A DNA stretch of 64,000 nt from Ceratotherium simum simum (taxonomy: Eukaryota; Chordata; Mammalia; Perissodactyla; Rhinocerotidae), in NCBI RefSeq assembly GCF_000283155.1, contig NW_004454171.1:12184873-12248872 (forward strand), given 5' to 3'. A model generated the notes under the pieces. The model was not told where the DNA came from and did not search any database. It saw only the letters and a list, made by a program, of their open reading frames with translations. Below, in pieces: positions 48,552 to 61,558 of this stretch (position 1 is the stretch's first letter; each line of letters begins with the position of its first letter). Position numbers and translations under genes: made by a program.

Positions 48552-48612
48552 ATGGACAACAAGTACCTGGACATAGTCGGTGATCAGATATCCTTTCTGC
48601 CTTCACCAAAAG
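48552..48612 (+). CDS. Internal coding exon: MDNKYLDIVGDQISFLPSPK
   Basis: The acceptor GGTTTACCTGCAG precedes 61 nt reading MDNKYLDIVGDQISFLPSPK plus one base (G), then AAAAG|GTAAGA, the strongest donor of the set. The first codon is ATG, but the exon is preceded by a proper acceptor and joins in frame to the 48385 exon, so this is an internal Met rather than a chosen start. It leaves phase 1, so the next exon must begin with two bases completing a Gly codon. The candidate exon at 63817 satisfies this (GT), giving Gly-Pro-Glu-Lys and then a short tail to a stop. Confidence 0.72.
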
Positions 48613-49190
48613 GTAAGAGTCTTTCTTGTTGGAAAAAAGGTTTACACACAGAATGGGTACTCAATCTAGATTAGCATTGCTTTTTTTTGTTGTCCTGAAG
48701 TGTTTTGCATTCTGGGCGAATGCAGGACTTTTTTCAGCCAATTTATAAAACCAATACATAGATATGCTGAATAAAAGAATGTTAACATGTATCTCTGAAT
48801 ATTTATCACTGCTAATTGAAAATGAGTTTAGTCATACTTCCAAACTAGAAACTATCTCAATTGGAATCCTCTTTCTTTTTTACTAAACTGCCAACAAAGC
48901 TGAAGCTCTTGTTAAATTTCTGTTTTTCCAATTTAATAATTAGAAGAAAAGTGTGACTATTTCTAGCATACTTTATCTCCCATCGGTCTTTAGGGGGCTT
49001 AAATAGGACTCTCTTGGAACTGGAAGTATGTTTCGTCCATTAGTTTCTGTAAGTCTTTCGGAGACACTTGGGCTTCCTTTGCTCTAACAAACAAATTGGA
49101 TTAATAAAATGTGACATTATTAGTTTGAGTTATTATTATTGATGATAACCAAAGGGTGTCGGTAATTTATTTTTCATGTCTGGGAATGTT
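48613..49190 (+). other. Intron or 3' region after the MDNKYLD exon, nothing recognised
   Basis: AT-rich single-copy-looking sequence between the exon donor at 48613 and the ERE at 49208. No exon-like segment was found. Confidence 0.35.
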
Positions 49191-49207
49191 TAAAAGTAGA
49201 CTTTTAT

Positions 49208-49457
49208 GGGCTCGGCTCAGTGGCCTAGTGGTTAAAGTTCTGCATGCTCTGCTTCGGCAGTCCTGGTTCGTGGGTTCAGATCCCGGGCATGGACCTACTC
49301 TACTCACCAGCCACGCTGTGGAGGTGTCCCACATGAATAAAAGTAGAGGAAGATTGGCACAGATGTTAGCTCAGGGAGAATCTTCCTCAAGCAAAAAGAG
49401 GAGGAGGATTGGCAACGGATGTTAGCTCAGGGCGAATCTTCCTCAGGAAAAAAAAAA
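49208..49457 (+). mobile_element. ERE SINE
   Basis: A diverged head (GGGCTCGGCTCAGTGGCCTA) with two body units and an A tail. Target duplication AAGTAGACTTTT at 49194-49205 and about 49457-49468. Confidence 0.93.
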
Positions 49458-49780
49458 AGTAGACTTTTGTACTGAATCTTTAAGCAAAGGAGAAGTATGT
49501 GATATGACTTTAAATCCTGGACCCTAATTTTAAAATCTACTTTTTGAAAACTAGATAACCTTCAGCGGAGAGGAACCTCTCATTGGGCCTCCATGCAATG
49601 GAGAGGCTTTTTCTGTAGTGCTCATATGTATAGGTAGTGTCTGTTCCAGAGGTGCCTGTCCTGGGTACAGAGGAATCTTTCAGCAATCCTAATGCTGGCT
49701 GCCTCCTAGGCTGGCATTTTGATTACAGTAACACCCAGACTGGACTCTATAGCATGCAGCTATTAGCTTAAAGAGCAACA

Positions 49781-50057
49781 AGATCAGCCCTGAGCTAACA
49801 TCCATGCTAATCCTCCTCTTTTTGCTGAGGAAGACCGGCTCTGAGCTAACGTCTATTGTCAATCCTCCTCCTTTTTTTTTTCCCCAAAGCCCAAGTAGAT
49901 AGTTGTATGTCACAGTTGCACATCCTTCCAGTTGCTGTATGTGGGACACGGCCTCAGCATGGCCGGGGAAGCGGTGTGTTGGTGCGCGCCCGGGATCCGA
50001 ACCCGGGCCACCAGCAGTGGAGCACACACACTTAACCGCTAAGCCACGGGGCCAGCC
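49781..50057 (-). mobile_element. ERE SINE, long variant with internal extra segment
   Basis: Reverse complement of the long variant. It carries the segment at about 49880-49938 ('gcacatccttccagttgctg') that matches the complement of 21175-21245. AGAGCAACA and AGAGCAGCAAC flank it. Confidence 0.93.
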
Positions 50058-51375
50058 CAGAGCAGCAACCTTTTAAAGGTATCAGCATTTATATAAGGGA
50101 TTAGATCTGTTGAGTTGTTGGAACTTCCAACCCATACCGTAAGTTATTTCTAAAATATCATAATATATTAGGAGAAGAGAGATTCTCATGATTTATCTTA
50201 AAAACATAGATTGTTGAATTTGGAGCCTGTGGTTGGCCTGACATTTTCATCAGAAAGTTTAATTAACAGGAGCATTCCATTGCCCAAAAAATTCAGTTGA
50301 GGATTTTGCCTCCAAAATTGATTTTCCCCAGCCAAGCAAACCATTTTTCAAAGGTCCATTTGACGTGATACAAATAAACTTTGATGGCCACCTGGAATAT
50401 AAGGCAACCACAACTGAAATAAACATCACTCCCTTTCCTGAGTCCCGAAAATGCGAAATGTAGAGTTAGTACCACTCTGTCTACTGGAAATCCTCCTAAA
50501 ATTCATTAGTCTGTTTTTTTGCCTTCCTAATAAAATTGAATGTAAAAGCTTTTTTATGATCCATAATTTTTCAGTAAGCTACAAAGCTTGTTGTTCTGAA
50601 TGTTACCCTGTATTGCAGAGGAGGTGTAGGGAACAATGTTCACACCAAAAACCTCTGGACACATCCCTGAAATTTCTTTCTACTAAATCTGCCTTACAAC
50701 TTTGACATGTCATCTTCTTCCCTCTGAAGGTAGCGAGGGGAAATAATCCAGCTAACATTTCCAGTTAACTGGGTGCTAGTTAATGCAAAATTTACCAGAA
50801 ATAAATTTTTTATTTTTAATGAATAAAAACAAATAAATGAGTGCCAGAATGAAAGTTGAGTTACAAATTTACTCATTTGGAGAGTAAATGAATCTTCTTG
50901 TTAGAGGACGGTTGACAGCTGCTGCATGGTATTCACACTACACATTGAATGGGCCAAATGGTCTTCAGGAAACAAGTCACTCCAAGCTTCCCAGGTACTT
51001 CAGAAGGTTGAGTGGGCCCCTTCAGGCCCCTCGGAAATAGTTTAACACATCATTAGTATTTTCAAGCACTAATTCAAATATACATTATTAAAGAGCTGTT
51101 TAGTTATATAGTTAGTATATACCTGATTTATAGATAAATTGTTATTACTTTATATAACATGGGGAGTTACTGTAACCTATCTGGTAACAGATGCCCAACC
51201 AAACTCTTTGAATTCACTGTTACACTGAGTTCCATGTTTTAGAATATGCAACTAGAATATTAATATTTTAAATACCTATTGAATATTTATCCTCCCCGTT
51301 AACAGCATCCTCAGCATTGCATCAAAGATTGAGGTTCTTAGTTGTACTTTCACACCACAGGATACTTTTAAAAAT
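50058..51375. other. Unassigned sequence
   Basis: No gene or repeat recognised. Base composition is mixed and not low-complexity, so it is probably ordinary single-copy intronic or intergenic DNA. Confidence 0.35.
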
Positions 51376-51620
51376 TATGTGTAGCTAACGTTTAGTGGGT
51401 GTAGGGACTATTCTAAATGTCTTTCACATTTTAGCTCTAATCCTCACAAACCCCTATGAGGTTGGCATTCTTGCTTTCCCCCAACCTACAGAGGAGACGG
51501 TTGGATACAGAGAGGTTTTGTAAGCTGCCAGGGGTACACCACAAGTAAGTGGCACAGCTGGATTCAAAATCTGGCAGTGTGGCCCCAGAGCTCAGGCGTG
51601 TCACCACTTAACTGTATTGA
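51376..51620 (-). mobile_element. MIR SINE, antisense
   Basis: 'cacattttagctctaatcct', 'acaaacccctatgaggttgg', 'agagaggttttgtaagctgc' and 'agtaagtggcacagctggat' follow the MIR reverse complement in order. Confidence 0.85.
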
Positions 51621-51664
51621 CTCGCACCAAGACTCACGCATGACAACGTGTTGTCCCATTCTCA

Positions 51665-51865
51665 GCAACACACAATGGGAAACGTGATGTAACAGAAGGG
51701 CTTTGGAAGGGACAGACTTGGGTTCCCATCTCTGTTCCAGCCACTTACTCACTGGGTGACCTCATCTCAATCCCCTCTGCTGTGTGAAATGGAGATGGTG
51801 ACCCCACCTCGTACCTTTGTGATGAGGATTAGATGAGATAACATATATTATGTGCCTAACTAACC
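51665..51865 (+). mobile_element. MIR SINE, sense
   Basis: 'tttggaagggacagacttgg', 'ccacttactcactgggtgac', 'atggagatggtgaccccacc' and 'gaggattagatgagataaca' follow the MIR consensus order. It forms an inverted pair with the copy 45 nt upstream. Confidence 0.85.
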
Positions 51866-54155
51866 CCTATCCCTACCTTTCCTCCTGAGCTGTTGATATT
51901 ATTTTATACAGTCTGCAAACCTACTTTTTAGCCCGCCGCATGAGAGCCATAATGTCCTCAGCAGTAGGCTAGTGATTTAAAAGAACTAGTTTCTCCTTTG
52001 ATTCGTTAGTAACTAATTTTCTACCATGCAATAAGTATAAGAATAAAACTCATCTTTAGTATCAAAATATACAGTATATATTTTGAAAAGAGTGAAATAA
52101 AACATAAAATATAATTTAAAACAATGTTATATCAGATGATATATCTTGCCTAAGCAGATTAAAAATGACCTTTTTTTTATGTTGCAAGTTTTAATCCAAA
52201 AAGTTCTAAAGCGAACAACAGAGAGTCACTCAGGCAATATAGAAAAAGAGATAAATAGGTAAAAAGAGATAAATGAATCCTTGTTAATATAAGGGAATAA
52301 TAAATGAGGTCCAATACTATCTGCAAATTTCAAAGCAGTTTTTTACACAGTAGTAATTATCCCAAGAGAGCCCAGGTAACATTATTAATTTGTTTGCTAC
52401 TTAACTGTGATAAAATTTGGGATCTGAGCTGCCCATTGTGTACTGTGCACTGCCACAGATTTTATGTACTCAAGAAGACCTTTCTCACAGTCCAGTAATT
52501 AGGTGCTATTGACATTGTAATCTTTGGAAATGTTCTTAATGAGCCCCAAAGACACAAATCTCATAGATAAAACCTCAAAGTAACAGTGACTCTTTAAGTG
52601 GCTTGTCGGTAAGAGAAAGCTCAAACATCTATATCTGAGACACAAGAGAAACCCAAATTTAAACCTAGATTACATTGTGTTGTTCATTCTCTGAGACTTT
52701 TAGGAAAGAAACATCGAAGAGGTGATTTTAAAAGCTAGTAGAACAATCGCAATATATTTGAAATAACTTTAAAATCTTTCTTTTCACCGTTGGAAAATTT
52801 GGATCTGAAAACTATTTTTTTACTAAGTGTATTTTCCACCAACTTATAAAAATAAATATTAATTGAAAGTGGAGTTCAGTTGCCCATGTTTTTGTTTTCA
52901 AAATAAAAATAATTTTAAAACTCACACAAGAAATTGGAACTTAGATAAAAGATAAAAAGGAAAAGAAATTTTAGGCTTTAGTATTGTTTTATATATTGTT
53001 TCCAGACTTCAACTATAATTAATATAATTTAGTAAGGTTTTCAAATTTGTATTCAATGCTTATTTTATAATATTATTGCATATACTACATATATATAAAC
53101 AGTATATAACATTGTTTAGCATATAACTAATAGCTATAAAATAGCTTAGAAGAAGGAATTAATGAATTATGAATTAAGTACAAGGACTAACCTGATTTAC
53201 TAAATATGATGTATTAAGGGGTCTGTAAATTTTAATAATGTCACTGCCACCAACTGTTCTACTACCCTTATTGTCACTAATTACCTATTATTCAAATGGT
53301 ACATTTCTAAGTTGTATATGTCATCCTTGTCTTTGAGATTTGAGCTGATTCTCAACTACTTTTTCTTAGGAATTTTCCTTGCTCTTTCTATCTATATTCT
53401 AGAGATATTTTCTACTCAAAGCATGGGATTTAGGATTATTAGATGATAAATTGAAGCCTGGAAGAGGAGCAGCCTGTCTCTTAATATACTTTTCCAAACA
53501 CAAGGAATTCTCAATGGCATAGAGAAGAGTCAAGATGACCAATTGGATTAGAGAATTAATCACAAAAATCAGAAGTTCTCTAACTGAAGCTCTGTCTATA
53601 GGTCAGACAGAGGGTTGAAAAATGAAAACGAAAGGTGGTCCATGCTTTGAAAATACGGTGTTCATTGTTGAAATCAATAAGCAGGCAAATCACTTTGAAT
53701 TTGTAAGACCATAAAAATTTAGTAGAAAAACATACTAATACATATTTAAAATATAGCTTATTCATTTATGGACTGTCTTGTATGAATTCAGTCTAGTAAT
53801 GCTTTTAAGTATATGTAGACAATGTTTCATTTAACAAATGCCACTAAGCATATTCCTCATTATGACGCAAATTGGTACTTAGAGCTCTCCAAAACGTGAA
53901 GCATGAGACTAGGATGCTTTCTGGTGTGCATTCCGTTGTTGGACCATGAACTGCATTCCAGCAGCCTCCCTGGATCCTGTGGCCACTGATTTGATCTCAA
54001 ACCTCAGTTTTCATCTTACCCTGCCCGATTGCTGCCCAGTTACTTAAGAGGCATCATAAGCCACATAAGCCTTTACGGTGGTATCAAAATATTGAGAAAG
54101 GGTTTAATTAATGTAGAGACATTGGATACTAATTTTTTAATTTAGGAATGTTTCT
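51866..54155. other. Unassigned AT-rich sequence
   Basis: Nothing recognised. 52880-53180 is especially AT-rich with short TATA-type runs. No exon-like segment with both splice signals was found. Confidence 0.35.
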
Positions 54156-54350
54156 GAGAGCCAGCCTAGTGGCGTAGTGGTTAAGTTCACGCTCTCCACT
54201 TCGTTAGCCTGGGGTTTGCTGGTTCAGATGGATCCTGGGCACGGACCTACGCATCGCTCATCGAGCCATGCTGTGGAGACATCCCACATACAAAACAGAG
54301 GAAGATTGGCATGGATGTTAGCTCAGGGACAATCTTCCTCACCAAAAAAA
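54156..54350 (+). mobile_element. ERE SINE, short form
   Basis: The head GAGCCAGCCTAGTGGCGTAG, one body unit and an (AT)n-containing tail. AATGTTTCT occurs before (about 54147-54155) and after (about 54399-54407) the element. Confidence 0.9.
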
Positions 54351-54869
54351 TATATATATAATGATAATAATAAAGAAATAATCTTTAGGAAAAAAAATAA
54401 TGTTTCTATTATGGAAATGGAAAAATGTTACAAGATATTGTGCATGGATTCATGCCAATTCATGGACATGTCAAGTGCACCCTTAGCTGAGCTGGAAATG
54501 ACATCTTCATATGTGAAAGATACCATATGAATGATATCTTCTGTCCAACCCCTAGTTTGGAATTTTAGGGAATAAATTGAGATCAGAAAAGCGGGTATTT
54601 ATAAATGTCAGTGTATAGAAATGTCACTGGACACCAATCCTCAGTCTCTCACATTGCTGGCTAGTTCAACTTCTTTATGTAGATTCCTCATCTTAAAAGC
54701 AACAATCACATGGAGAAAAGTAGGTCAGAGGAAGAAGTGTGTTGTATGTTAAAGTCTACACCATGTAAGCTTGAGGTGACAAAAAGTTATAAAATAATTT
54801 CATTATTTGTATTTTCATATGATTAAGAATGCAACTGAAGAAGGGCTTAATTTCCTCACAGACATATTT

Positions 54870-57800
54870 AATGTAGAAACTATTTTTATTTTTATTATGA
54901 AATACTTCAAATATTCAGAAAACATGTTGAACACCACCTGGCTCTGTTAGATTTTGCCATTCTTGATTCAAAAAAGAAATAAAATAGTGAAGATGAGAAT
55001 TGAAGCCCCCTGATAACCATTTCCCTCCCTCCCTCCCCAGAGCTAACCACTGCCCTGATTTTAGCATCTGTCAATCTTGTATCTTTTATAGTGTTTCTAT
55101 ACACACACACACGCAATATATATAACATCATTTGGCATGTTTTGAAGCATTGTGTAAATGAGAGTGGAAGGTATGTATTCTTTTTCTCCCCATAAATGTT
55201 ATGTTTTTGAAATTTAATTACAGCATTTTGCTGTATGGAGCTTGGGTTCATTTATTTTACCTGTTATACAATATATTCCATGGTATGATATACTACAATA
55301 TATTCATTCTCCTGTTGATGGGAATGTAGAGATTTTCAGTTTGTTGCAGTTGTAAACACAGCTGCTATAAACATCCCTGTGCATTTCTCACAGTCACATA
55401 TGCAAGAGTTTCACTAGAGTAAATACCTAGGAATGGAGTTGTTGAGTTGAAGAGTATATACATCTTTAACTTTACTAGATGCTGTCAAGTTGTGCTACTA
55501 AATGACTATACTCATTTACACTTATACCAGTAGCTTATGAGTTTGTATTGTTCCATATTCTTACTAACACTTGAGGTTGCCACACTTTTTAATTTTTGCC
55601 AATCTGACAAGCATGAAATTATATCTCATTTTTTATTTGAAATTCCCTGGTAACTAGTGAAAATAACTTTTGTATGTTTATTGACCATTTTGGTTTCCTC
55701 TTCTGTGAATTACTTGTTACTAGCAGTTGACCATTTTTATATTATTAGGTTATTCTTCTTTTCCTTAATTGATGTACAGAGTTTTTATAAATTCTGGATA
55801 TTAACCCTTTGTCACTTATATGCTTTACAAATACCTTCTCACTGTCTGTGGTGTGTCTTTTAACTTTGCTTGTGATGTCTTTTGTTGAAACAAAGTTTTT
55901 TTTTATTTTTATGTAGTTATATTTTTCAATCTTTTAATTTATGAATTGTTCCTTTATCTTTTTTAGATAAATATTCCTACTCTGAGTTTATGAAGATAAT
56001 CCTACATTGTCATCTACAAATATTACCAATTTGGTTTTCACGCTTAGGTGCTTTAAAGCATCATAATTTATTTTTGTGGATGATATGATTTTGGAGTCTA
56101 ACTTTTTTGTTTCCATAGAATAGTGGATAATCCTGTCACCATTTTATCTTCCCAGCCCCTCCTGATTTGTAATGCTACCTCTGATGTATGCCACATATCC
56201 ACACAAGTATGGACTTTTTCTAGGCTCTCATTCTGTATAATTGACCTATTTGTCTTTTCTGCTTTACTACCAAAGCATTTTAATAACTTTCGTTTTAAAA
56301 TAAAACTTGATATCTGACACAGCAAGTCTCTCCATCTTGTTCTTCAAAATTATCTTAGCCCTTCTTGGTTCTTTTCTTTTCCATATGAATTTTTCATATG
56401 AATTTCATGTGAAAGAACTGTGCTATTTTGATTTAAAGATTGATCTGAAAGAGTTAACATTTTTATAACATTGAGTCCTCCCAGCTATGAATATGGTAAA
56501 ACTTTCCATTGATTTGGAGATTCTTATATCTTCTTTACTAATGTTTTATAATATCTTCATAATGGTCTTGTACATCTTTTATTAGATTTATTCCTAAGTA
56601 ACTTATAGGGATAACTAACATAATTTTTGTTACTATTATAAATGGAATCTTTTTTCTATGACATATTCTAAATGTTCATTACTGTTGACTATTGGATTTT
56701 GTATTTTTGATCTTATGTCCTATACAAAGTTGCTGAACTCTACTGGTTCTAACAGCTTGTCTGAAAAGTCTCTTATTATTTCTATTTAGACAATCACATC
56801 ATCTATAATTTAAAGACTTGTCTCTTCCAGTCTTTATGTACCTCTTATTTTTTTCTTTTCTTATTGCACTGGCTAAGATTGTCAGTATCATGCTGAATAC
56901 AGCAGCCAGTGGCACCCTTTTCTTGTTTTTCTCTTAATACAACAGTTTCTAAAGTGTCACCCTTGAGTATGATGTTCATTGTAGGTTTGTCATGGCTATT
57001 CTTTCTCAAGTCAATAGAGTTATCTTCTATTTGCAGGGGCTGAGTTTTTATACCAAATTGATTGCTATTTTTTATCTCTACAGATTGAACTAATAACTGT
57101 GATATTTCACTGTTTATATGTTAGTGTTGAAATACATTAATAAATTTTCTCATGTTGAATCATAGTTACATTTATTAATTTTTTGTGTACATAGATAACT
57201 TTAATTTTCCAATATTTTATTTAGGATTTTTCTTCTGAGTTTGGTCCATAAATTTTTCCCCTGAACTACCCTTATCTAATTTGAGTATAAAGGTTATACT
57301 AGACTCATAGAAAGAATTGGCTAGCTCTGCCTCTTCTATGAGACTGTTAAAGTCTATATAAAACAGGCATTATCTGTTCTTTGATGGTACAAAAAATTTA
57401 TCTGTCAAACTGGCCTAGTGTCTTTTATGAAGGTGGGAGACATTTCTGAGTACTAAGTTAGTTTCTCTACTGGTTATTAGTTTTCTATTTTTTATTGAGT
57501 CAATTTCAGCAACATTTTTTTCTAGATAATTAAGCCATTTTATCTAGGTTTTCAAATACATTGAGATAAACTTGTTCATTGTATTCTCCTATGAATTCTA
57601 CAACCGCTATAATTATGTCCTCTTTTTTGTCCCCAGTGTTGTTTTATATGTTTACCATTTGTTTGTTCTTAATCCTGCTAAAGTATTGTATAATTTTTAG
57701 TCTTTTCTAAAGTATTAATTTTTGGTTTGTTGATTGGCTCTACTATTTTTTGGTTTTCTGATTTAATTTATGTTTTCTCTATTATTTCCTTCTATTTTTG

Positions 57801-60190
57801 AAAGATTTTTCTGTTTTCTTCTCTAGTGTATTCATTTCTTTTCATTTTTACTATATTTTAATAAATGCCTTTATGACTCAAAAAAGTATTTTAGTTGTAT
57901 CCCATAAATTTTGACATAAGTTACTTCAATTGTTGCTTAGTTCTAAATGTGTTGTTACCATTATGATTGCCTTTTTAACATGTGAGATTTTTAAACATGC
58001 TTTGTTGAGATTGCTTTACTTTTAATTAATGACTTCTAATTTAAGTGTATTTAAGTCAGAGAATGTGGTCTATAAGGCATTCATCCTTGGAAATTTGTAC
58101 AGACTTCCCTTGCGAAGTACTTTGTAAATATTGCAAATGAACTTGAAAATGCTTTTTATTTTCTATTTTTTGAATGCAGAATTCTATATCTATTAGGTCA
58201 TCTTATTAATTTGGTAGTTCAAATATTTTTTATTCTAATCTATTTTACGCTTATTTTTCTGAAAGAAGAATATAAAAATATTTCACTATGACTAAGAATT
58301 TATCAGTTTCTCTTAATAACTCTGTCCATTTCTGTTTAACGTATTTCAAGGCTATGTTAAATGCACTCTAACTTATTATTTTTTCTTGGTGAATCGTTGC
58401 ATGCAATATTCCTCTTTATTCCTAGTAATTCTTTGATGCCTTAAATTCTATTGTATCTGATATAAATACCACTATAATAGCTTTCTTTTTATTAGTATTT
58501 GCATTGTATCTTTTATTCCATCATTTTATTTTCAATCTTTTTATGAGTCTTTATATTTGATTTTTCTCTTTTAAGCAACTTAAAATTGGGTCTTCTTTTT
58601 TTTTTTTTTTTAGTTCTCTCTGATAATATCCACTTTTTAACAGATGAATTTATTCTGTTTTCAACAATTGTAATTACCAATAAATTCGGGCTTATTTCTA
58701 CCATCTTTCTTTTGTATTTCCTGATATTTTGCTTTACTTCCTATCGTCTTCTTTCATGCTTTCTTTTGGATTAATATTTTCTATATTCCTTCACTTTTCC
58801 TTCTGCTAGTTTGAAAGCTACAAGCTCTATTTCTTTTATTTTAGTGTATATGTGTATGTTAAAAAGTATTATTACTTGGATAATTTGTTTAATAAGGGCC
58901 TATTAATAGTAAATTCTGTTTGCCTTAATTTTTATTTCATTTTTGATGGTATTTTAGTGAGAAATGAAATTCTAGGTTGGCAGTTATTTTTTTCTCCACA
59001 TTTTGTTATTATGCCATTGCCTTTGAGCCTATGCCCAAGGCTATGTGAAGTCTGTTGTCAATGTGTTAATCATTTGTGGTCATTTTATGTTTTCTTTATG
59101 GTGACTTTTAAAGTTTAGTCTTTGTTCTTGATAGTCTGTAGTTTTACTATAATGTACTTAACAGTGTATTTATCTTTATCAATATTCAGAGTACAATTTG
59201 GCTCTGATGATTCATATCTTTTTTTACTTCTAGCAATTTCTAGGTTACTGACTTTTCAAATATTGCTGGTACAACATTCTCTACGTTATTTTCTTTTGAA
59301 GCACCTCTCAGTCTCTTCTCCATGCCTCTAACCTAAATTTTCTAATTTCTCTGTTTCTTTCTCTGTTGTGCATTTGGATGGATTCCTCAATATTACCTTT
59401 TCCAATTTTCTAATCCTCTCTTCACCTGTGCCAAATTTATCCCATGTTTTAGTGTTTCATTTAATGACTTTTTTATTTTCAAGACTTTTCATTGGTCTTT
59501 TTCATAGCCAATAGTTCTTATTTTATTCTGCCCTGTTTTGTATCATAATTTTTCTTTTTTTTAATGGATACTATCAATTATTTCTTTGAACATACTAAGC
59601 ACACACATTTTAAAATCTTTGTCAGACTGCTTCATCAACTTAAATTTATCTGGAGTGAATTCATGTCCTAACGGCTTATCTTGCTGTTGTCTTTTCCTAG
59701 CGTTCTATTCCTTTGTTTAGTTTGGAACTTTGGTTTACAGGCTCAAGCTTTCTCTCTCTCATTCATATTCTCTCTCTCTCTCTCCCTGAACAGTGTATTC
59801 CCTGAGTACATTTCTGTGACTGCTTCCACTTGTGTCAGTCTCAGCCCCGATCTACAATTCTTATAAGTTCGGGGGTGCCTGTTCTGCTGTGACATTAGGG
59901 TCTTGAAGCCCCCACGCCATTGGGTGGCTTGGCTCACTTCCTCCATGTGAAGTAATTTTTCACCTTTCAGCCTCCATAAGCCCATAGCGTTCTATAAAGC
60001 CATAGTCCCAGGTTATAAACTGTCTTTTTTCCCCTCAATTTCCTTTCATTCAAGCTTCCAGCTTCAAGGAGTGAATTTGTTCTTTCACCCAACGTGGAGC
60101 ACATTTAGCCTCTGTTACCCAAAAGGAGCTTTATTCCTGGCTATCAGTATGAATTTCTGCAGCTGGAACCAAACAGGCCTGTAGTTTCAG
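54870..60190 (-). mobile_element. L1 LINE, nearly full length, antisense, degraded
   Basis: About 5.3 kb reads antisense L1 in continuous order: 3' UTR (54870-55600), ORF2 C-terminal to reverse transcriptase ('tctgatataaa'-type text later, 'ttgctgaactctactggttc', 'cagccagtggcaccctttt'), endonuclease (about 58000-58700), ORF1 region (about 58950-59500) and leader (about 59500-60190) with a (TC)n run at 59750-59785. All frames carry many stops, so it is an old inactive copy. The 5' boundary with the LTR at 60195 is approximate. Confidence 0.75.
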
Positions 60191-60194
60191 CCAA

Positions 60195-60629
60195 TGTTTT
60201 AGTTTCCTAAGGCTGTCGTTAACAAAGTCCAACAAACTTGGACTTAAACTACAACAATTTATTGTCTCACAACTCTGGAGGCTAAGAGTTTGAAATCAAG
60301 ATGTCGGCAGGGTTGGTTCCCTCTGATAACTGTGTGGAAGAACGTGTTCCAGGCCTCTCTCTGAGCTTCTGGTCCCTCCGGTGTTCCTTTGCTTGTAGAT
60401 GGTGATCTCCCTGTGTCTTCACATCGTCTTCCCTCTGTGTGTGTCTGCATCTGTGTCCAAATTTCCCCTTTTTATGAGAACACAGACATAGTGGATTAGG
60501 GCCTACCCTAATGACCTCATGTTAGCTTGATCATCTGCAAAGACCCTATTTCCAAATGAGGTCACATTCACGGGTACTGGGAGTTAGGACTTCAACATCT
60601 TTTGAGGGGACACAATTCAGTCCATAACA
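60195..60629 (-). mobile_element. MLT1-type MaLR solo LTR, antisense
   Basis: It begins TGTTTTAGTTTCCTAAGGCT and ends '...ggggacacaattcagtccat' AACA, the reverse complement of an MLT1 LTR. Internal phrases 'caacaatttattgtctcaca', 'tcaagatgtcggcagggttg' and 'ccctatttccaaatgaggtc' agree. About 435 bp, no internal retroviral sequence, so a solo LTR. GCCAA / GCCTG at the edges may be a decayed 5-bp duplication. Confidence 0.92.
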
Positions 60630-61105
60630 GCCTGGCTCATTACTTCTCATTTCTTTACCAGAGAAATGTTTATCTTGTTTTTCCCAGTATGTCTTTTTGT
60701 TTTTTAATGTTTACATTTTATTTATCCTGGCCATATGGTGTGCTAAATTGTGAATTCACGACACCATTGTACTTCCTCTTCCCCCCACCAAAAAGTCTTA
60801 TGTGTTCAAACCAGGGTTGAACCAAATGTCTAGAACTTCATGTTTCTAGACCAAAGACACTTCATCTGATTTCAGCCTTACCTTATGTGTACAATCTTTT
60901 CTAAGAACACTTTACCTTTGTAAACAATGGCCACAGTTATCATCATTTTATGCATCAAAAGCATATGTTAAATATCTACCAATATCTACCATTTTTTTTT
61001 AAAAAAAGAACATTTTAAAAGTCTCTGTTGCATCTTAGTAAAAGTCCTTTCCCTGGTGTTCTGTCTGTGAAACAGGCAATAAGTTACCTTTTCAGGAAAA
61101 GGATG
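60630..61105. other. Spacer between the two LTRs
   Basis: No recognised gene or repeat. It does not look like MaLR internal sequence, so the two LTRs are separate insertions rather than one inverted provirus. Confidence 0.4.
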
Positions 61106-61553
61106 TGTTATGGGTTGAACTGTGTCCCCTGCCCCCAAAAGATGTGTTGAAACCCTAACCCCCAATTCCTGCGAATGTGATCTTCTAGGGTCTTTGCAGA
61201 TGTAATCAAGTTAAATTGCTGTCATTACGGTGGGCCCTAATTCAACATGACTGGTGTCCTTATAAGAAGAGGGAAATTTGGAGGCAGAGACACACAGGGA
61301 GAATGCCACGTAACGACAGAGACAGAGATTGGAGTGATGCATCTGCAAGTCAAGGAACACCTAGGATCTACAGCCACCACCAGACGTTAGGAAGAGGCAG
61401 GAATGATTCTACCCAGAGTCTGAGAGGGAGCGTAGTCCTGTCAGCACCTTGATATCAGACTTCCAGCCTCCAGAACTGTAAAAGAATAAATGTGTAGTTT
61501 TAAGCCACCTAGTTTATGTTACTTTATCACAGCAGCCCTAGGAAGCTAATAGA
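61106..61553 (+). mobile_element. MLT1-type MaLR solo LTR, sense, with target duplication
   Basis: It begins TGTTATGGGTTGAACTGTGT and continues with 'ggtctttgcagatgtaatca', 'ctggtgtccttataagaaga', 'gacttccagcctccagaact' and 'agccctaggaagctaataga'. An exact 5-bp duplication GGATG flanks it (61101-61105 and 61554-61558), as ERVL-MaLR elements make. About 448 bp, no coding capacity. It contains AATAAA near 61485, so it could supply a poly-A signal to + strand transcripts. Confidence 0.95.
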
Positions 61554-61558
61554 GGATG

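Noticed and set aside
48552..48612. ATG at 48552 as a translation start
   Set aside because: It follows a proper CAG acceptor directly and is in frame with the exon at 48385, so it is internal.
60195..61553. Single inverted provirus
   Set aside because: The sequence between the LTRs is not retroviral and each LTR has its own flanking duplication pattern.
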